15,968 nt of DNA. Origin: Betaproteobacteria bacterium. Its GTDB lineage: Bacteria; Pseudomonadota; Gammaproteobacteria; Burkholderiales; SG8-41. The notes under the pieces are model-generated. The model had not been told where the DNA came from. It saw only the letters and a list, made by a program, of their open reading frames with translations, and did no database searches. The stretch spans positions 1 to 15,968 of the forward strand of contig JACOVL010000056.1 in the NCBI GenBank assembly GCA_016177355.1. The letters run 5' to 3'. Shown here in pieces: positions 6,876 to 13,144 of this stretch (positions within the stretch are counted from its first letter, which is position 1; every line of letters begins with the position of its first letter). The position numbers were made by a program, and so were the translations under genes.

Positions 6876-7823
6876 ATGCCGGAACCGGAAGCCGCCACCA
6901 CGATCTCCGCGCGCGGGCTCACCCGCAGCTTCGGCAGCCACGTCGCCGTCAACAGCCTCACGCTGGAATTGAAGCGCGGCGAGGTGCTCGGCTTCCTCGG
7001 GCCGAACGGCGCCGGAAAAACGACCACGATGCAGATGCTGACGGGCAATCTCGCGCCCTCGCGCGGCGCGATCGGCATCTGCGGCATGGACCTGCTGGCC
7101 GAACCGGTGGCGGCGAAAACCCACATCGGCTACCTGCCCGAGGTGCCGCCGCTCTACCGCGATCTCACGGTGGACGAGTATCTTCTGCTGGCGGCGAAGC
7201 TCCACCGCGTGCCCAGAGTGGAGCGCGGACCGGCGGTCTCCGCCGCCAAGCAGCGCTGCGGGCTCGCCGGCGTCGGCGCCAGGCTGATCGGCGCGCTTTC
7301 CAGGGGCTACCAGCAGCGCGTCGGCATCGCGCAGGCGATCGTGCACGGGCCGGACGTGGTGATACTCGACGAGCCCACGGCGGGACTCGACCCCAACCAG
7401 ATCCGCGAGATCCGGGGGCTCATCCGCGAGCTGGGCGGCGCCCACAGCGTGATCCTCTCGACCCACATCCTGCCGGAAGTGGAGACGGTGTGCGACCGCG
7501 TCCAGATCCTGCACCACGGCAACATCGTCTACAGCGACACCATCGCCGCGCTCAAGCAGTTTCACAGCGGTGGCGCCGTGCTGCTGGGGCTGCGCCGCCC
7601 GCCGCCGCGGCTCGACGAGATCACCGCGCTGCCGGGTGTGGCGGCGGCCGAGCGCATCGATGCAACGCTGATCCGCGTCCAGTTCGCCGCCGGCGCCGAC
7701 CCGGGCGAAGCGCTGGCGCAGCAGGCGGTGGCCCGCAACTGGGGCCTCTACCAGCTGAAGCCCGCGCAGACCAGCCTGGAGGACGTGTTCGTCAACCTCA
7801 CGCAGAGCGAGGAGGGCGCATGA
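6876..7823 (+). CDS. ABC transporter ATP-binding protein (GldA/NatA-like)
   Basis: ATPase subunit of an ABC-2 type exporter. In the 315-residue product Walker A is GPNGAGKT (42-49), the Q-loop region is the YLPE variant (87-90) usual for this subfamily, the signature is LSRGYQQR (141-148), Walker B is VVILDE (161-166) and the H-loop histidine is at 197. About 85 C-terminal residues form the accessory domain seen in GldA/CcmA-type subunits. I choose the ATG at 6876, because the longer frame upstream runs across the TPR gene on the opposite strand. No clear Shine-Dalgarno is visible. The stop overlaps the permease start in an ATGA. Together with the permease, GldG-like and DUF4340 genes it forms a compact four-gene operon whose substrate is unknown. 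Confidence 0.93.
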   Translation: MPEPEAATTISARGLTRSFGSHVAVNSLTLELKRGEVLGFLGPNGAGKTTTMQMLTGNLAPSRGAIGICGMDLLAEPVAAKTHIGYLPEVPPLYRDLTVDEYLLLAAKLHRVPRVERGPAVSAAKQRCGLAGVGARLIGALSRGYQQRVGIAQAIVHGPDVVILDEPTAGLDPNQIREIRGLIRELGGAHSVILSTHILPEVETVCDRVQILHHGNIVYSDTIAALKQFHSGGAVLLGLRRPPPRLDEITALPGVAAAERIDATLIRVQFAAGADPGEALAQQAVARNWGLYQLKPAQTSLEDVFVNLTQSEEGA

Positions 7824-8590
7824 TATTCACCATCGCCGGCAAGGAACTGAAGGCGCTGTTCGCATCGCCGCTCGCGTGGGTGGTGCTCACTGTAATACAG
7901 GTCATCACCGGCTACGCTTTTCTCCGCCGGCTCGATGATTTCCTGCAGATGCAGCCGCGGCTCGTGCAGATGGCGAGCCCGCCCGGCGTCACCGAGATCG
8001 TTGCCGCGTCCGTTTTCGGCACCGCCGCCGCGCTGCTGCTGTTCGCCGTGCCGCTGCTGGCGATGCGGCTGATCGCGGAGGAGCGCCGCAACCAGACCCT
8101 GGTGCTGCTGCTGTCGGCGCCGGTCTCGATGGGCGAGATCGTGCTCGGCAAGTTCCTGGGTCTCGCGGCGTTCCTGTTTCTGGTCGTGGGCCTCGCCGCG
8201 CTGATGCCGCTCTCGCTCGCCGGGGCCACGCGCCTCGACTACGGCCTGCTCGCGGGCCTCGCCGTGGGCCTCGCCCTGCTCGCCGCGAGCTTCGCCGCCG
8301 TGAGCCTGTTCGTCTCGTGCCTGACGGTGCACCCGGTGGCGGCCGCGGTCGGCGCTTTCGCGGCGCTGCTCGGCATGCTGCTGGTGGGAGAAACGGCGGC
8401 CGAGAGCCTGCGCGGGCGCGGCTGGGCGGTGGCGGCGGCCTTCGCGCAGGTGCTCTCCCCGGTCAAGAATTTCGAGCCGTTCGGCAGGGGCGTGCTCGAT
8501 TCCTACCCGATCGCCTGCTCGGTGCTGTTGATCGCGGTCTTTCTCCTGCTCGCGGTCCGCCAGCTCGACGCGAGCCGCCTGCGGGGTTAA
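7820..8590 (+). CDS. ABC-2 type permease (GldF-like)
   Basis: Integral inner-membrane subunit that partners the ATPase just upstream. The 256 residues hold six hydrophobic segments: about 14-31, 69-87, 111-132, 142-170, 175-193 and 228-245. An ERRNQTLVLLLSAPVSMGEIVLGKF coupling-type stretch lies between helices 2 and 3, a hallmark of ABC-2 permeases (the ExxxGT-like region). GGAGG stands 6 bases before the ATG at 7820, and the start overlaps the ATPase stop by 4 bases. The next gene begins 6 bases after the stop. The organisation resembles the gliding-motility gldA/gldF pair of Bacteroidetes. A motility role is not implied in a proteobacterium, where such clusters occur without the other gliding genes. 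Confidence 0.9.
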   Translation: MIFTIAGKELKALFASPLAWVVLTVIQVITGYAFLRRLDDFLQMQPRLVQMASPPGVTEIVAASVFGTAAALLLFAVPLLAMRLIAEERRNQTLVLLLSAPVSMGEIVLGKFLGLAAFLFLVVGLAALMPLSLAGATRLDYGLLAGLAVGLALLAASFAAVSLFVSCLTVHPVAAAVGAFAALLGMLLVGETAAESLRGRGWAVAAAFAQVLSPVKNFEPFGRGVLDSYPIACSVLLIAVFLLLAVRQLDASRLRG

Positions 8591-8596
8591 GGCCCT

Positions 8597-9943
8597 ATGG
8601 AAATCACCCGCAAGCTGCGGCTGCAACTGGCGCTGCACCACTGGCTGTTCGTGGTGCTGCTGCTCGTGCTGGCGGGGCTCCTCGCGTGGCTCGCGCGCGA
8701 GTACCGGGTCGAGCACGATCTCACCAGCGGCCGCCGCAACACGCTGTCGGCCGCCACGCTCGAGGCGCTGAAACAGCTCGACGCGCCGGTCGGGGTCACC
8801 GCCTACGCCCTGGCGACGGACGCGCGCGGCGACAACCTGCACCGCCGCATCCAGGACTTCCTGCAGCCGTACCAGCGCGCCAAGCCCGACCTCACGCTCA
8901 CCCTGGTGGACCCGCGCGAGCAGCCGAAAGCCGCGGCGGCGGCCGGCGTGCGCGGGCCGGTCGAGCTGGTGGTGGAGTACAAGCGCCGCACCGAGCGCCT
9001 GGCCGAATTCAGCGAGCAGGCGTTCGTCAACGTGCTGGTGCGGCTCGCGCGTGGGGCCGAGCGCCTGGTGCTGTGGCTCGACGGGCACGGCGAGCGCAGG
9101 CTCGACGGCGCGGCGAACCACGATCTCGGCGAATTCGGACGGCAGTTGCAGCAGAAAGGCTTCCGGCTGAACAGCGTCAACCTTGCCCTCGCCCAGGAGG
9201 TGCCGGCCAACGCCGCGATGCTCGTCATCGCGAGCCCGCAGATCGACCTGCTGGCGGCCGAAGCGCAGAAGATCCGGCGCCACCTCGACGGCGGGGGCAA
9301 CCTCCTCTGGCTGATCGACGCCGAGCCGCTGCGCGGGCTCGCGCCCGTCGCCGAGCAACTGGGTCTGGTGCTCACGCCCGGCGTCGTGGTGGACCCCGAC
9401 GCCGCGCGTTACAACGCATCGCCCACGGTCGCCGTGGCCGCCGTCTACGGTCGGCATCCCGTCACCGACGGCTTCCGCCTGATCACCGTGTTCCCGCAGT
9501 CGCGCCAGGTCAACGTCATCGAAAGCGATGAATGGCGCATCCGGCCGCTGGTCGAGGTCGCGCCGCGCGGTTGCGTCAAGACCGGCAAGCCCGACGGCCG
9601 CTGCGACCGGAACCGCGACGTGCCGGGGCCGGTCACGATCGCAACCGCCTTCGAGCGCGCCGTCGGCGACCGGCAGCAGCGCGTCGTGGTGGTGGGCAAC
9701 GGCCATTTCCTCTCCAACACCTTCCTCGGCAACGGCGGCAACCTCGACCTGGGCGTGAACATCGTCAACTGGCTCGCCGGCGACGACAGCCTGATCACAC
9801 TCCAGCCGCAGCCGATCGCCGACAGCCGGCTCGATCTCGACCAGACCACGCTCTACCTCATCGCCTTCAGCTTCCTGTTCGCGCTGCCGCTCGCCTTCAT
9901 GATCACCGGCGCGGTGATCTGGTGGCGGCGGCGCCGGGTATGA
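8597..9943 (+). CDS. GldG-like ABC transporter auxiliary protein
   Basis: A protein of 448 residues, anchored at both ends. One membrane helix lies near residues 16-34 and a second near 417-441, followed by a WWRRRR cytoplasmic end. The large middle part would face the periplasm. The layout and conserved phrases (TSGRRNTLSAATLEALKQLD at the start, LDGHGERR, GGNLLWLIDAEP) match the ABC_transp_aux/GldG family, which accompanies ABC-2 exporters of unknown cargo. Near residues 330-341 a loop carries two cysteines (GCVKTGKPDGRC) that could form a disulfide. It starts 6 bases after the permease and overlaps the DUF4340 gene by 4 bases, so all parts are probably made in fixed proportion. Confidence 0.88.
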   Translation: MEITRKLRLQLALHHWLFVVLLLVLAGLLAWLAREYRVEHDLTSGRRNTLSAATLEALKQLDAPVGVTAYALATDARGDNLHRRIQDFLQPYQRAKPDLTLTLVDPREQPKAAAAAGVRGPVELVVEYKRRTERLAEFSEQAFVNVLVRLARGAERLVLWLDGHGERRLDGAANHDLGEFGRQLQQKGFRLNSVNLALAQEVPANAAMLVIASPQIDLLAAEAQKIRRHLDGGGNLLWLIDAEPLRGLAPVAEQLGLVLTPGVVVDPDAARYNASPTVAVAAVYGRHPVTDGFRLITVFPQSRQVNVIESDEWRIRPLVEVAPRGCVKTGKPDGRCDRNRDVPGPVTIATAFERAVGDRQQRVVVVGNGHFLSNTFLGNGGNLDLGVNIVNWLAGDDSLITLQPQPIADSRLDLDQTTLYLIAFSFLFALPLAFMITGAVIWWRRRRV

Positions 9944-10776
9944 AGCGGGCGCTCGCCGTCAATCTCGCGCTGGCGGCGGCCGTTGCGGCCCTGGCGGGGT
10001 TCGTCTACTGGAAACCGCACGAGCCGCCGCCGGGTTATGCGCTGTCCGCGCTCAAGCCGGATGCCGCCACCCGCATACAGATCGAGCGCGGCGGCACCGC
10101 GGCGATCGCGCTCGAAAAAAAGGGGGATGCCTGGTTTTTAACGGAACCGTTTCGCGCGCGCGCCGATGCTGCGCGCGTTGAGCGCCTGCTGGAGATCGCC
10201 CGGGCGCGGGCGACGCACCGCATGCCGGGCGCCGATCTCGCGCGCTTCGACCTCGAGCGGCCGGAGGCGCGCGTCACGATAGACGGGCAGAGCTTCGGCT
10301 TCGGTCTCGTGAACGAGATGTCGCGCGAGCAGTACGTGCTGGCGGGCGGCGCGGTGCACACCGTCCATATGCGCTACGGCACGGCGCTGCCCGGAGCCGC
10401 CGCCGACATGGCGAGTCGCCAACTCTTCGCTCCCTCCGAAATCCCGGCGCGCATCGAACTCAAGGATTTTGCAGTGACGCAACGCGACGGACGCTGGGTA
10501 CTCACGCCGACGTCAGCGGAAGACCTCAGCCAGGACGATTTCAACCGCTGGGTGGACGGCTGGCGGCGCGCCACCGCGCTGCGCGTCGAGCCCTACACCC
10601 GCGGCCGGCCGCAGGGTGAGATCAAGGTCGAGTTGAAGGACGGGGCCAAGCTCACCCTCGCCATCCTCGGCAGCGCACCGGATTTCGCGCTCGCGCGTTT
10701 CGACGAAAAGCTGATTTATTACTTCGTCGCCGATGTCGCGAAACGCCTGGTGGCCCCGCCGGGATTGAACAAATAA
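9940..10776 (+). CDS. DUF4340 domain-containing protein
   Basis: A protein of 278 residues with one N-terminal hydrophobic helix (about 5-23, an uncleaved anchor or signal peptide) and a mostly beta-rich periplasmic part. The pattern of repeated short modules (IQIERGGTAAIALEKKGDAWFLTEP early, IELKDFAVTQRDGRWVLTP later) is the DUF4340 arrangement. The family regularly follows GldG-like genes and is thought to belong to the same ABC complex, but its biochemical role is not established. The ATG at 9940 overlaps the GldG-like stop. The gene ends in an AT-rich stretch with no recognisable intrinsic terminator before the convergent hepT remnant. Confidence 0.85.
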   Translation: MKRALAVNLALAAAVAALAGFVYWKPHEPPPGYALSALKPDAATRIQIERGGTAAIALEKKGDAWFLTEPFRARADAARVERLLEIARARATHRMPGADLARFDLERPEARVTIDGQSFGFGLVNEMSREQYVLAGGAVHTVHMRYGTALPGAAADMASRQLFAPSEIPARIELKDFAVTQRDGRWVLTPTSAEDLSQDDFNRWVDGWRRATALRVEPYTRGRPQGEIKVELKDGAKLTLAILGSAPDFALARFDEKLIYYFVADVAKRLVAPPGLNK

Positions 10777-10805
10777 TTATTTAATATCAATAGCTTATAG
10801 TATTT
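10771..10805. other. AT-rich pocket between convergent genes
   Basis: The interval around the DUF4340 stop is almost entirely A and T, in sharp contrast to both flanking genes. It contains the 12-base palindrome AAATAATTATTT (10771-10782), which includes the stop codon. Without a loop or GC stem it is not a normal terminator. The composition break coincides with the junction between the ABC operon and the toxin-antitoxin remnant. Confidence 0.6.
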
Positions 10806-10820
10806 ATGCCCGAGCTGCCC

Positions 10821-10985
10821 TCAATCTTTTGCGGGGTTTTCCGCCTCCAGCTGTTCCAGGGCCGTGAGCAGCTTCTCGATCTCGTTCCTGACGACGTCCC
10901 AGATGATGTCGTCATCAATGCCCAGGTAGCCGTGAATCAGGACGTTGCGCACGCCGACGATACGCCTCCACGGAATGCCACTCAC
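10821..10985 (-). pseudogene. hepT: HepT (HEPN) toxin remnant, N-terminal part missing
   Basis: A frame of 54 codons (MSGIPWRRIV..., stop at 10821) that matches only the C-terminal half of HepT/DUF86 toxins. The catalytic RX4HXY motif is intact as RNVLIHGY (residues 13-20), and the following IDDDIIWDVV and Glu/Leu-rich helix are typical. The usual length is about 110-140 residues, so the first helices, roughly 60 or more residues, are gone. The frame begins with a GTG that overlaps the mntA stop in GTGA, as intact pairs do, so the loss looks like a clean deletion just after the antitoxin gene. HEPN proteins need their full helical bundle and dimer interface. I infer an inactive toxin, though expression of the short peptide is possible. 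Confidence 0.78.
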
Positions 10986-11281
10986 GCGACACGGATCATC
11001 CCCTTCTCGATGGTGGGCCTGAGTTCGTCCCGCAAGGCCTTGTCGGTCACCAGGTCCACCGGCCGTCCGAGCAGGTCCTCCAGGTAGAACTTGAGGTCCA
11101 TGTAGGCGCCGAACGTCGCCGGGCCGGCGAATTCGACCAGCACATCCACGTCGCTGGAGGCGCCGAGCTCGTCTCGCGCTGCGGAGCCGAACAGGGCGAG
11201 ATGCTTTACCGCAAACCGCTCCTGCAGGTGTTCGCGATGCTGATTCAGCGCGCTCAGTATCTCGGCCTTGTTGATGCGCAT
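10982..11281 (-). CDS. mntA: MNT-domain nucleotidyltransferase antitoxin (MntA-like)
   Basis: Minimal nucleotidyltransferase of 99 residues. In studied HepT-MntA pairs this protein transfers AMP to the toxin's tyrosine in the RX4HXY motif and so neutralises it. The signature GSX10DXD is complete (G32, S33, D44, D46), and the third acidic position is D76 in RPVDLVTDKALR. The start ATG at 11281 gives a product beginning MRINKAEIL and is preceded at close range by GGTGAGG. The longer upstream frame lacks family resemblance. The gene appears intact although its partner hepT, overlapping by 4 bases, is truncated. Upstream lies a 282-base gap shared with mutM, containing two inverted repeats. Confidence 0.9.
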   Translation of the reverse strand: MRINKAEILSALNQHREHLQERFAVKHLALFGSAARDELGASSDVDVLVEFAGPATFGAYMDLKFYLEDLLGRPVDLVTDKALRDELRPTIEKGMIRVA

Positions 11282-11320
11282 TACCTCACCGCTGCAATAA
11301 CTCGGGCAAGCATACCGCAA

Positions 11321-11348
11321 GTGCCTTGCGGGATGTCGCCCAAGGCAC
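11321..11348. repeat. Perfect 8-bp inverted repeat upstream of mntA
   Basis: GTGCCTTG (11321-11328) and CAAGGCAC (11341-11348) pair perfectly around a 12-base spacer, starting 40 bases upstream of the mntA ATG. It could be an operator or leader hairpin for the toxin-antitoxin pair. It lacks a directly adjoining T run, so I do not call it a terminator. Confidence 0.55.
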
Positions 11349-11450
11349 CGTAGCCAGCTTTTTCTTGACGCTCCTGCGAGTGCACGGTCTGGAACGACCC
11401 GGCCTGTCCAGTCATGCAAGGAGCGGAGCGGGTAACAAGGCCTGGCGGAT

Positions 11451-11472
11451 TAGTGCAGGTATAGTTGCACTA
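11451..11472 (+). promoter_or_regulatory. Inverted repeat framing a -10-like TATAGT upstream of mutM
   Basis: TAGTGCA (11451-11457) and TGCACTA (11466-11472) are exact inverted copies. The 8-base spacer contains TATAGT (11460-11465), one mismatch from the -10 consensus and oriented toward mutM. A dyad framing a -10 box is the usual geometry of a repressor operator. No matching -35 is apparent and the mutM ATG is about 90 bases away, so this remains a candidate only. Confidence 0.35.
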
Positions 11473-11563
11473 TCTTCGTGATTTAGTGAGTTTCCGGCTT
11501 GGATGGGGTCTTTGCGGACCGCTCCTCGCTGCTGCTCTGTGTCCTCTGAGGCTTACTGCTCCT

Positions 11564-12382
11564 ATGCCGGAATTGCCGGAAGTTGAAACCACGCGCCGCG
11601 GACTCGCGCCGCTGCTGATCGGCCAGCGCATACGCACCGCGATCATCCGTAACCGCAGGCTGCGCCGGCCGGTGCCGCGGCAACTCGCGCGTCACGTCTC
11701 CGGCGCGACGATCCAGTCGCTGTCGCGGCGCGGCAAGTACCTGCTGGTAGACTGCGGCGCGGGCACGCTGATCCTGCACCTCGGCATGTCCGGCCGGCTG
11801 TGGCTGGCGAACGGCGATGCGCCCGTCACCGACCACGATCACTTCGACCTGGTGCTGGAGAACGGGACGGTGGTGCGGCTGCGCGACCCGCGCCGCTTCG
11901 GGCTCGTGCTGTGGCAGGCCGGCGAGGCGCTGCGCCACCCGCTGCTCGCCGGCATCGGCCCCGAGCCCTTATCGGCGGAGTTCGACGGCGCGTGGCTGCA
12001 TCGCGCGACGCGCAAGCGCAGCGCGGCGATCAAACTCGTGCTGATGGACAGCCACGTCGTGGCCGGCGTCGGCAACATCTACGCCAACGAGGCCCTGTTC
12101 CGCGCCGGCATCCCGCCGCGCACCGCCGCGCGGCGGCTCTCCCGCGGGCGCTGCGGCCTGCTGGCGGAGAAGATCCGCGAAACGCTGGAGCTCGCGATCG
12201 ACGCCGGCGGCAGCTCGCTCCGCGACTATGTCGGCGCCGACGGCATGGCCGGCAACTTCCAGAACCAGTTCCTGGTCTACGACCGCGCCGGCGAGCCGTG
12301 CCGCCGTTGCGGCACCCCGATCAGGGAAACCCGGCAGGGGCAGCGCTCGACGTTCTACTGCCCCAGATGCCAGAAGCTGTGA
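11564..12382 (+). CDS. mutM: Formamidopyrimidine-DNA glycosylase (Fpg/MutM)
   Basis: Bifunctional base-excision repair enzyme that removes 8-oxoguanine and formamidopyrimidines and nicks the strand. The 272-residue protein begins with the obligatory PELPEVE, so the ATG at 11564 is certain: Pro after the removed Met is the catalytic nucleophile and the next Glu the acid. Lys58 in SRRGKYLL, Asn171 in GVGNIYANE and Arg261 near the finger are present. A C-terminal zinc finger is formed by C246, C249, C266 and C269. Only a weak GAGG about 12 bases upstream could serve as ribosome-binding site. The gene converges on the ferredoxin gene with 4 bases between stops, so neither has its own intergenic terminator. 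Confidence 0.97.
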   Translation: MPELPEVETTRRGLAPLLIGQRIRTAIIRNRRLRRPVPRQLARHVSGATIQSLSRRGKYLLVDCGAGTLILHLGMSGRLWLANGDAPVTDHDHFDLVLENGTVVRLRDPRRFGLVLWQAGEALRHPLLAGIGPEPLSAEFDGAWLHRATRKRSAAIKLVLMDSHVVAGVGNIYANEALFRAGIPPRTAARRLSRGRCGLLAEKIRETLELAIDAGGSSLRDYVGADGMAGNFQNQFLVYDRAGEPCRRCGTPIRETRQGQRSTFYCPRCQKL

Positions 12383-12386
12383 CTTG

Positions 12387-12641
12387 TCACGCCTTTTCGG
12401 TCGTCAGGCGCTGGTACTTCGCGTAGAGCTGCTCTTTTGTTTCCACGAAGTTCGGGTCGAGCGGGATGCAGTCCACCGGACAGACTTTCACGCACTGCGG
12501 CGCGGCGTAGTGGCCGACGCACTCGGTGCATTTGTGGGGATCGATGACGTAGATCTCCTCCCCCTGCGAGATCGCGTCGTTCGGGCACTCCGGCTCGCAC
12601 ACGTCGCAGTTGATGCACTCGTCGGTGATCATCAACGCCAT
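12387..12641 (-). CDS. yfhL: YfhL-type 2[4Fe-4S] ferredoxin
   Basis: Small electron carrier of 84 residues with two [4Fe-4S] clusters. The first motif is C9-x2-C12-x2-C15-x3-C19P. The second is C38-x2-C41-x8-C50-x3-C54P, with an eight-residue insertion (VGHYAAPQ) between its cysteines. That insertion, the extra C58 in CPVDC and a C-terminal helix are the marks of the Allochromatium/YfhL ferredoxin type, which has very low reduction potentials. The redox partner is not evident here. It starts 8 bases after the coaD stop, with its ribosome-binding site (AGGTAGG region) inside the end of coaD. It is the last gene of the M16-rsmD-coaD operon. Confidence 0.95.
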   Translation of the reverse strand: MALMITDECINCDVCEPECPNDAISQGEEIYVIDPHKCTECVGHYAAPQCVKVCPVDCIPLDPNFVETKEQLYAKYQRLTTEKA

Positions 12642-12649
12642 AAAAGAAC

Positions 12650-13144
12650 CTACCTGCCTCCGAGCTGCCGGATCTTGGCCTTCAGCCGCCGCGCGACGGA
12701 CGGCGGCACGAACTTGCTCACGTCGCCGCCGAGGACCGAGATCTCGCGCACGATGGTGGCGGAGACGAACATGTGCTGCTCACCGGGCGTCAGGAACAGG
12801 GTTTCGACATCGGGATAGAGGCCGCGGTTCATGCCGGCGAGCTGGAATTCGTGCTCGAAATCGGACACCGCGCGCAGGCCCCGGACCACCACCCGCGCCT
12901 GGTGGCTCCGCACGAATTTCATCAGCAGCCCGGTGAAGCCCGTCACCTCGACGTTCTTCAGGTCCTTCAGCACCGTGCGCGCCATCGCCACGCGCTCGTC
13001 GAGAGTGAAGAACGGCCGCTTGGCGGAGCTGTCGGCCACCGCCACGATCACCGTGTCGAACAGCCGCGCCGCGCGGCGCACCAGGTCCTCGTGGCCGAGC
13101 GTGATCGGGTCGAACGTTCCCGGGTAGATCGCCTTGTGGTTCAT
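12650..13144 (-). CDS. coaD: Phosphopantetheine adenylyltransferase
   Basis: Catalyses the fourth step of coenzyme A synthesis, joining 4'-phosphopantetheine and ATP to dephospho-CoA. The 164-residue product has the nucleotidyltransferase motif YPGTFDPITLGH (T10 and H18 contact the phosphates), RGLR (88-91), the DFEHEFQLAGMN segment and the ATP-binding SATIVR (128-133). Length is exactly that of the family. The ATG at 13144 overlaps the rsmD stop in ATGA, and the longer upstream frame is only rsmD read in another frame. The rsmD-coaD pair is widely conserved. No change to catalytic residues is visible. Confidence 0.97.
   Translation of the reverse strand: MNHKAIYPGTFDPITLGHEDLVRRAARLFDTVIVAVADSSAKRPFFTLDERVAMARTVLKDLKNVEVTGFTGLLMKFVRSHQARVVVRGLRAVSDFEHEFQLAGMNRGLYPDVETLFLTPGEQHMFVSATIVREISVLGGDVSKFVPPSVARRLKAKIRQLGGR

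Larger units (their letters stand above)
11282..11563. other. Divergent intergenic region between mntA and mutM
   Basis: There is no convincing gene in these 282 bases. Present are an 8-bp hairpin near the mntA side (11321-11348), a 7-bp inverted repeat with a TATAGT in its spacer (11451-11472), and a looser pair CGCTCCTGC (11369-11377) and GCAAGGAGCG (11416-11425). The region must hold the promoters of both mntA and mutM, but I could not identify full -35/-10 pairs. Confidence 0.6.

Noticed and set aside
4870..6972. A plus-strand open frame of 700 codons antisense to the TPR and lolB genes.
   Set aside because: High GC keeps the opposite frames free of stops. The translation is Arg/Leu/His-rich without family motifs, while the minus-strand frame has a lipobox and TPR repeats.
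7748..9706. A minus-strand open frame of 652 codons opposite the ABC permease and GldG-like genes.
   Set aside because: Its composition is dominated by Arg, His, Gln and Glu as expected of a shadow frame; the plus-strand genes have clear motifs and tight operon spacing.
10764..10791. ATTGA and TCAAT with an inner AAATAATTATTT as a possible terminator after the DUF4340 gene.
   Set aside because: The inner palindrome has no loop, the two dyads are off-centre by one base, and there is no GC stem or proper U tract.
10806..11087. A plus-strand frame of 93 codons in the toxin-antitoxin region.
   Set aside because: It runs antisense through the hepT remnant and the end of mntA, whose motifs establish the minus strand as coding.
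11369..11425. Imperfect inverted pair CGCTCCTGC and GCAAGGAGCG between mntA and mutM.
   Set aside because: The arms need a bulge, are 38 bases apart, and are not placed near a start or a promoter element; this could be chance.
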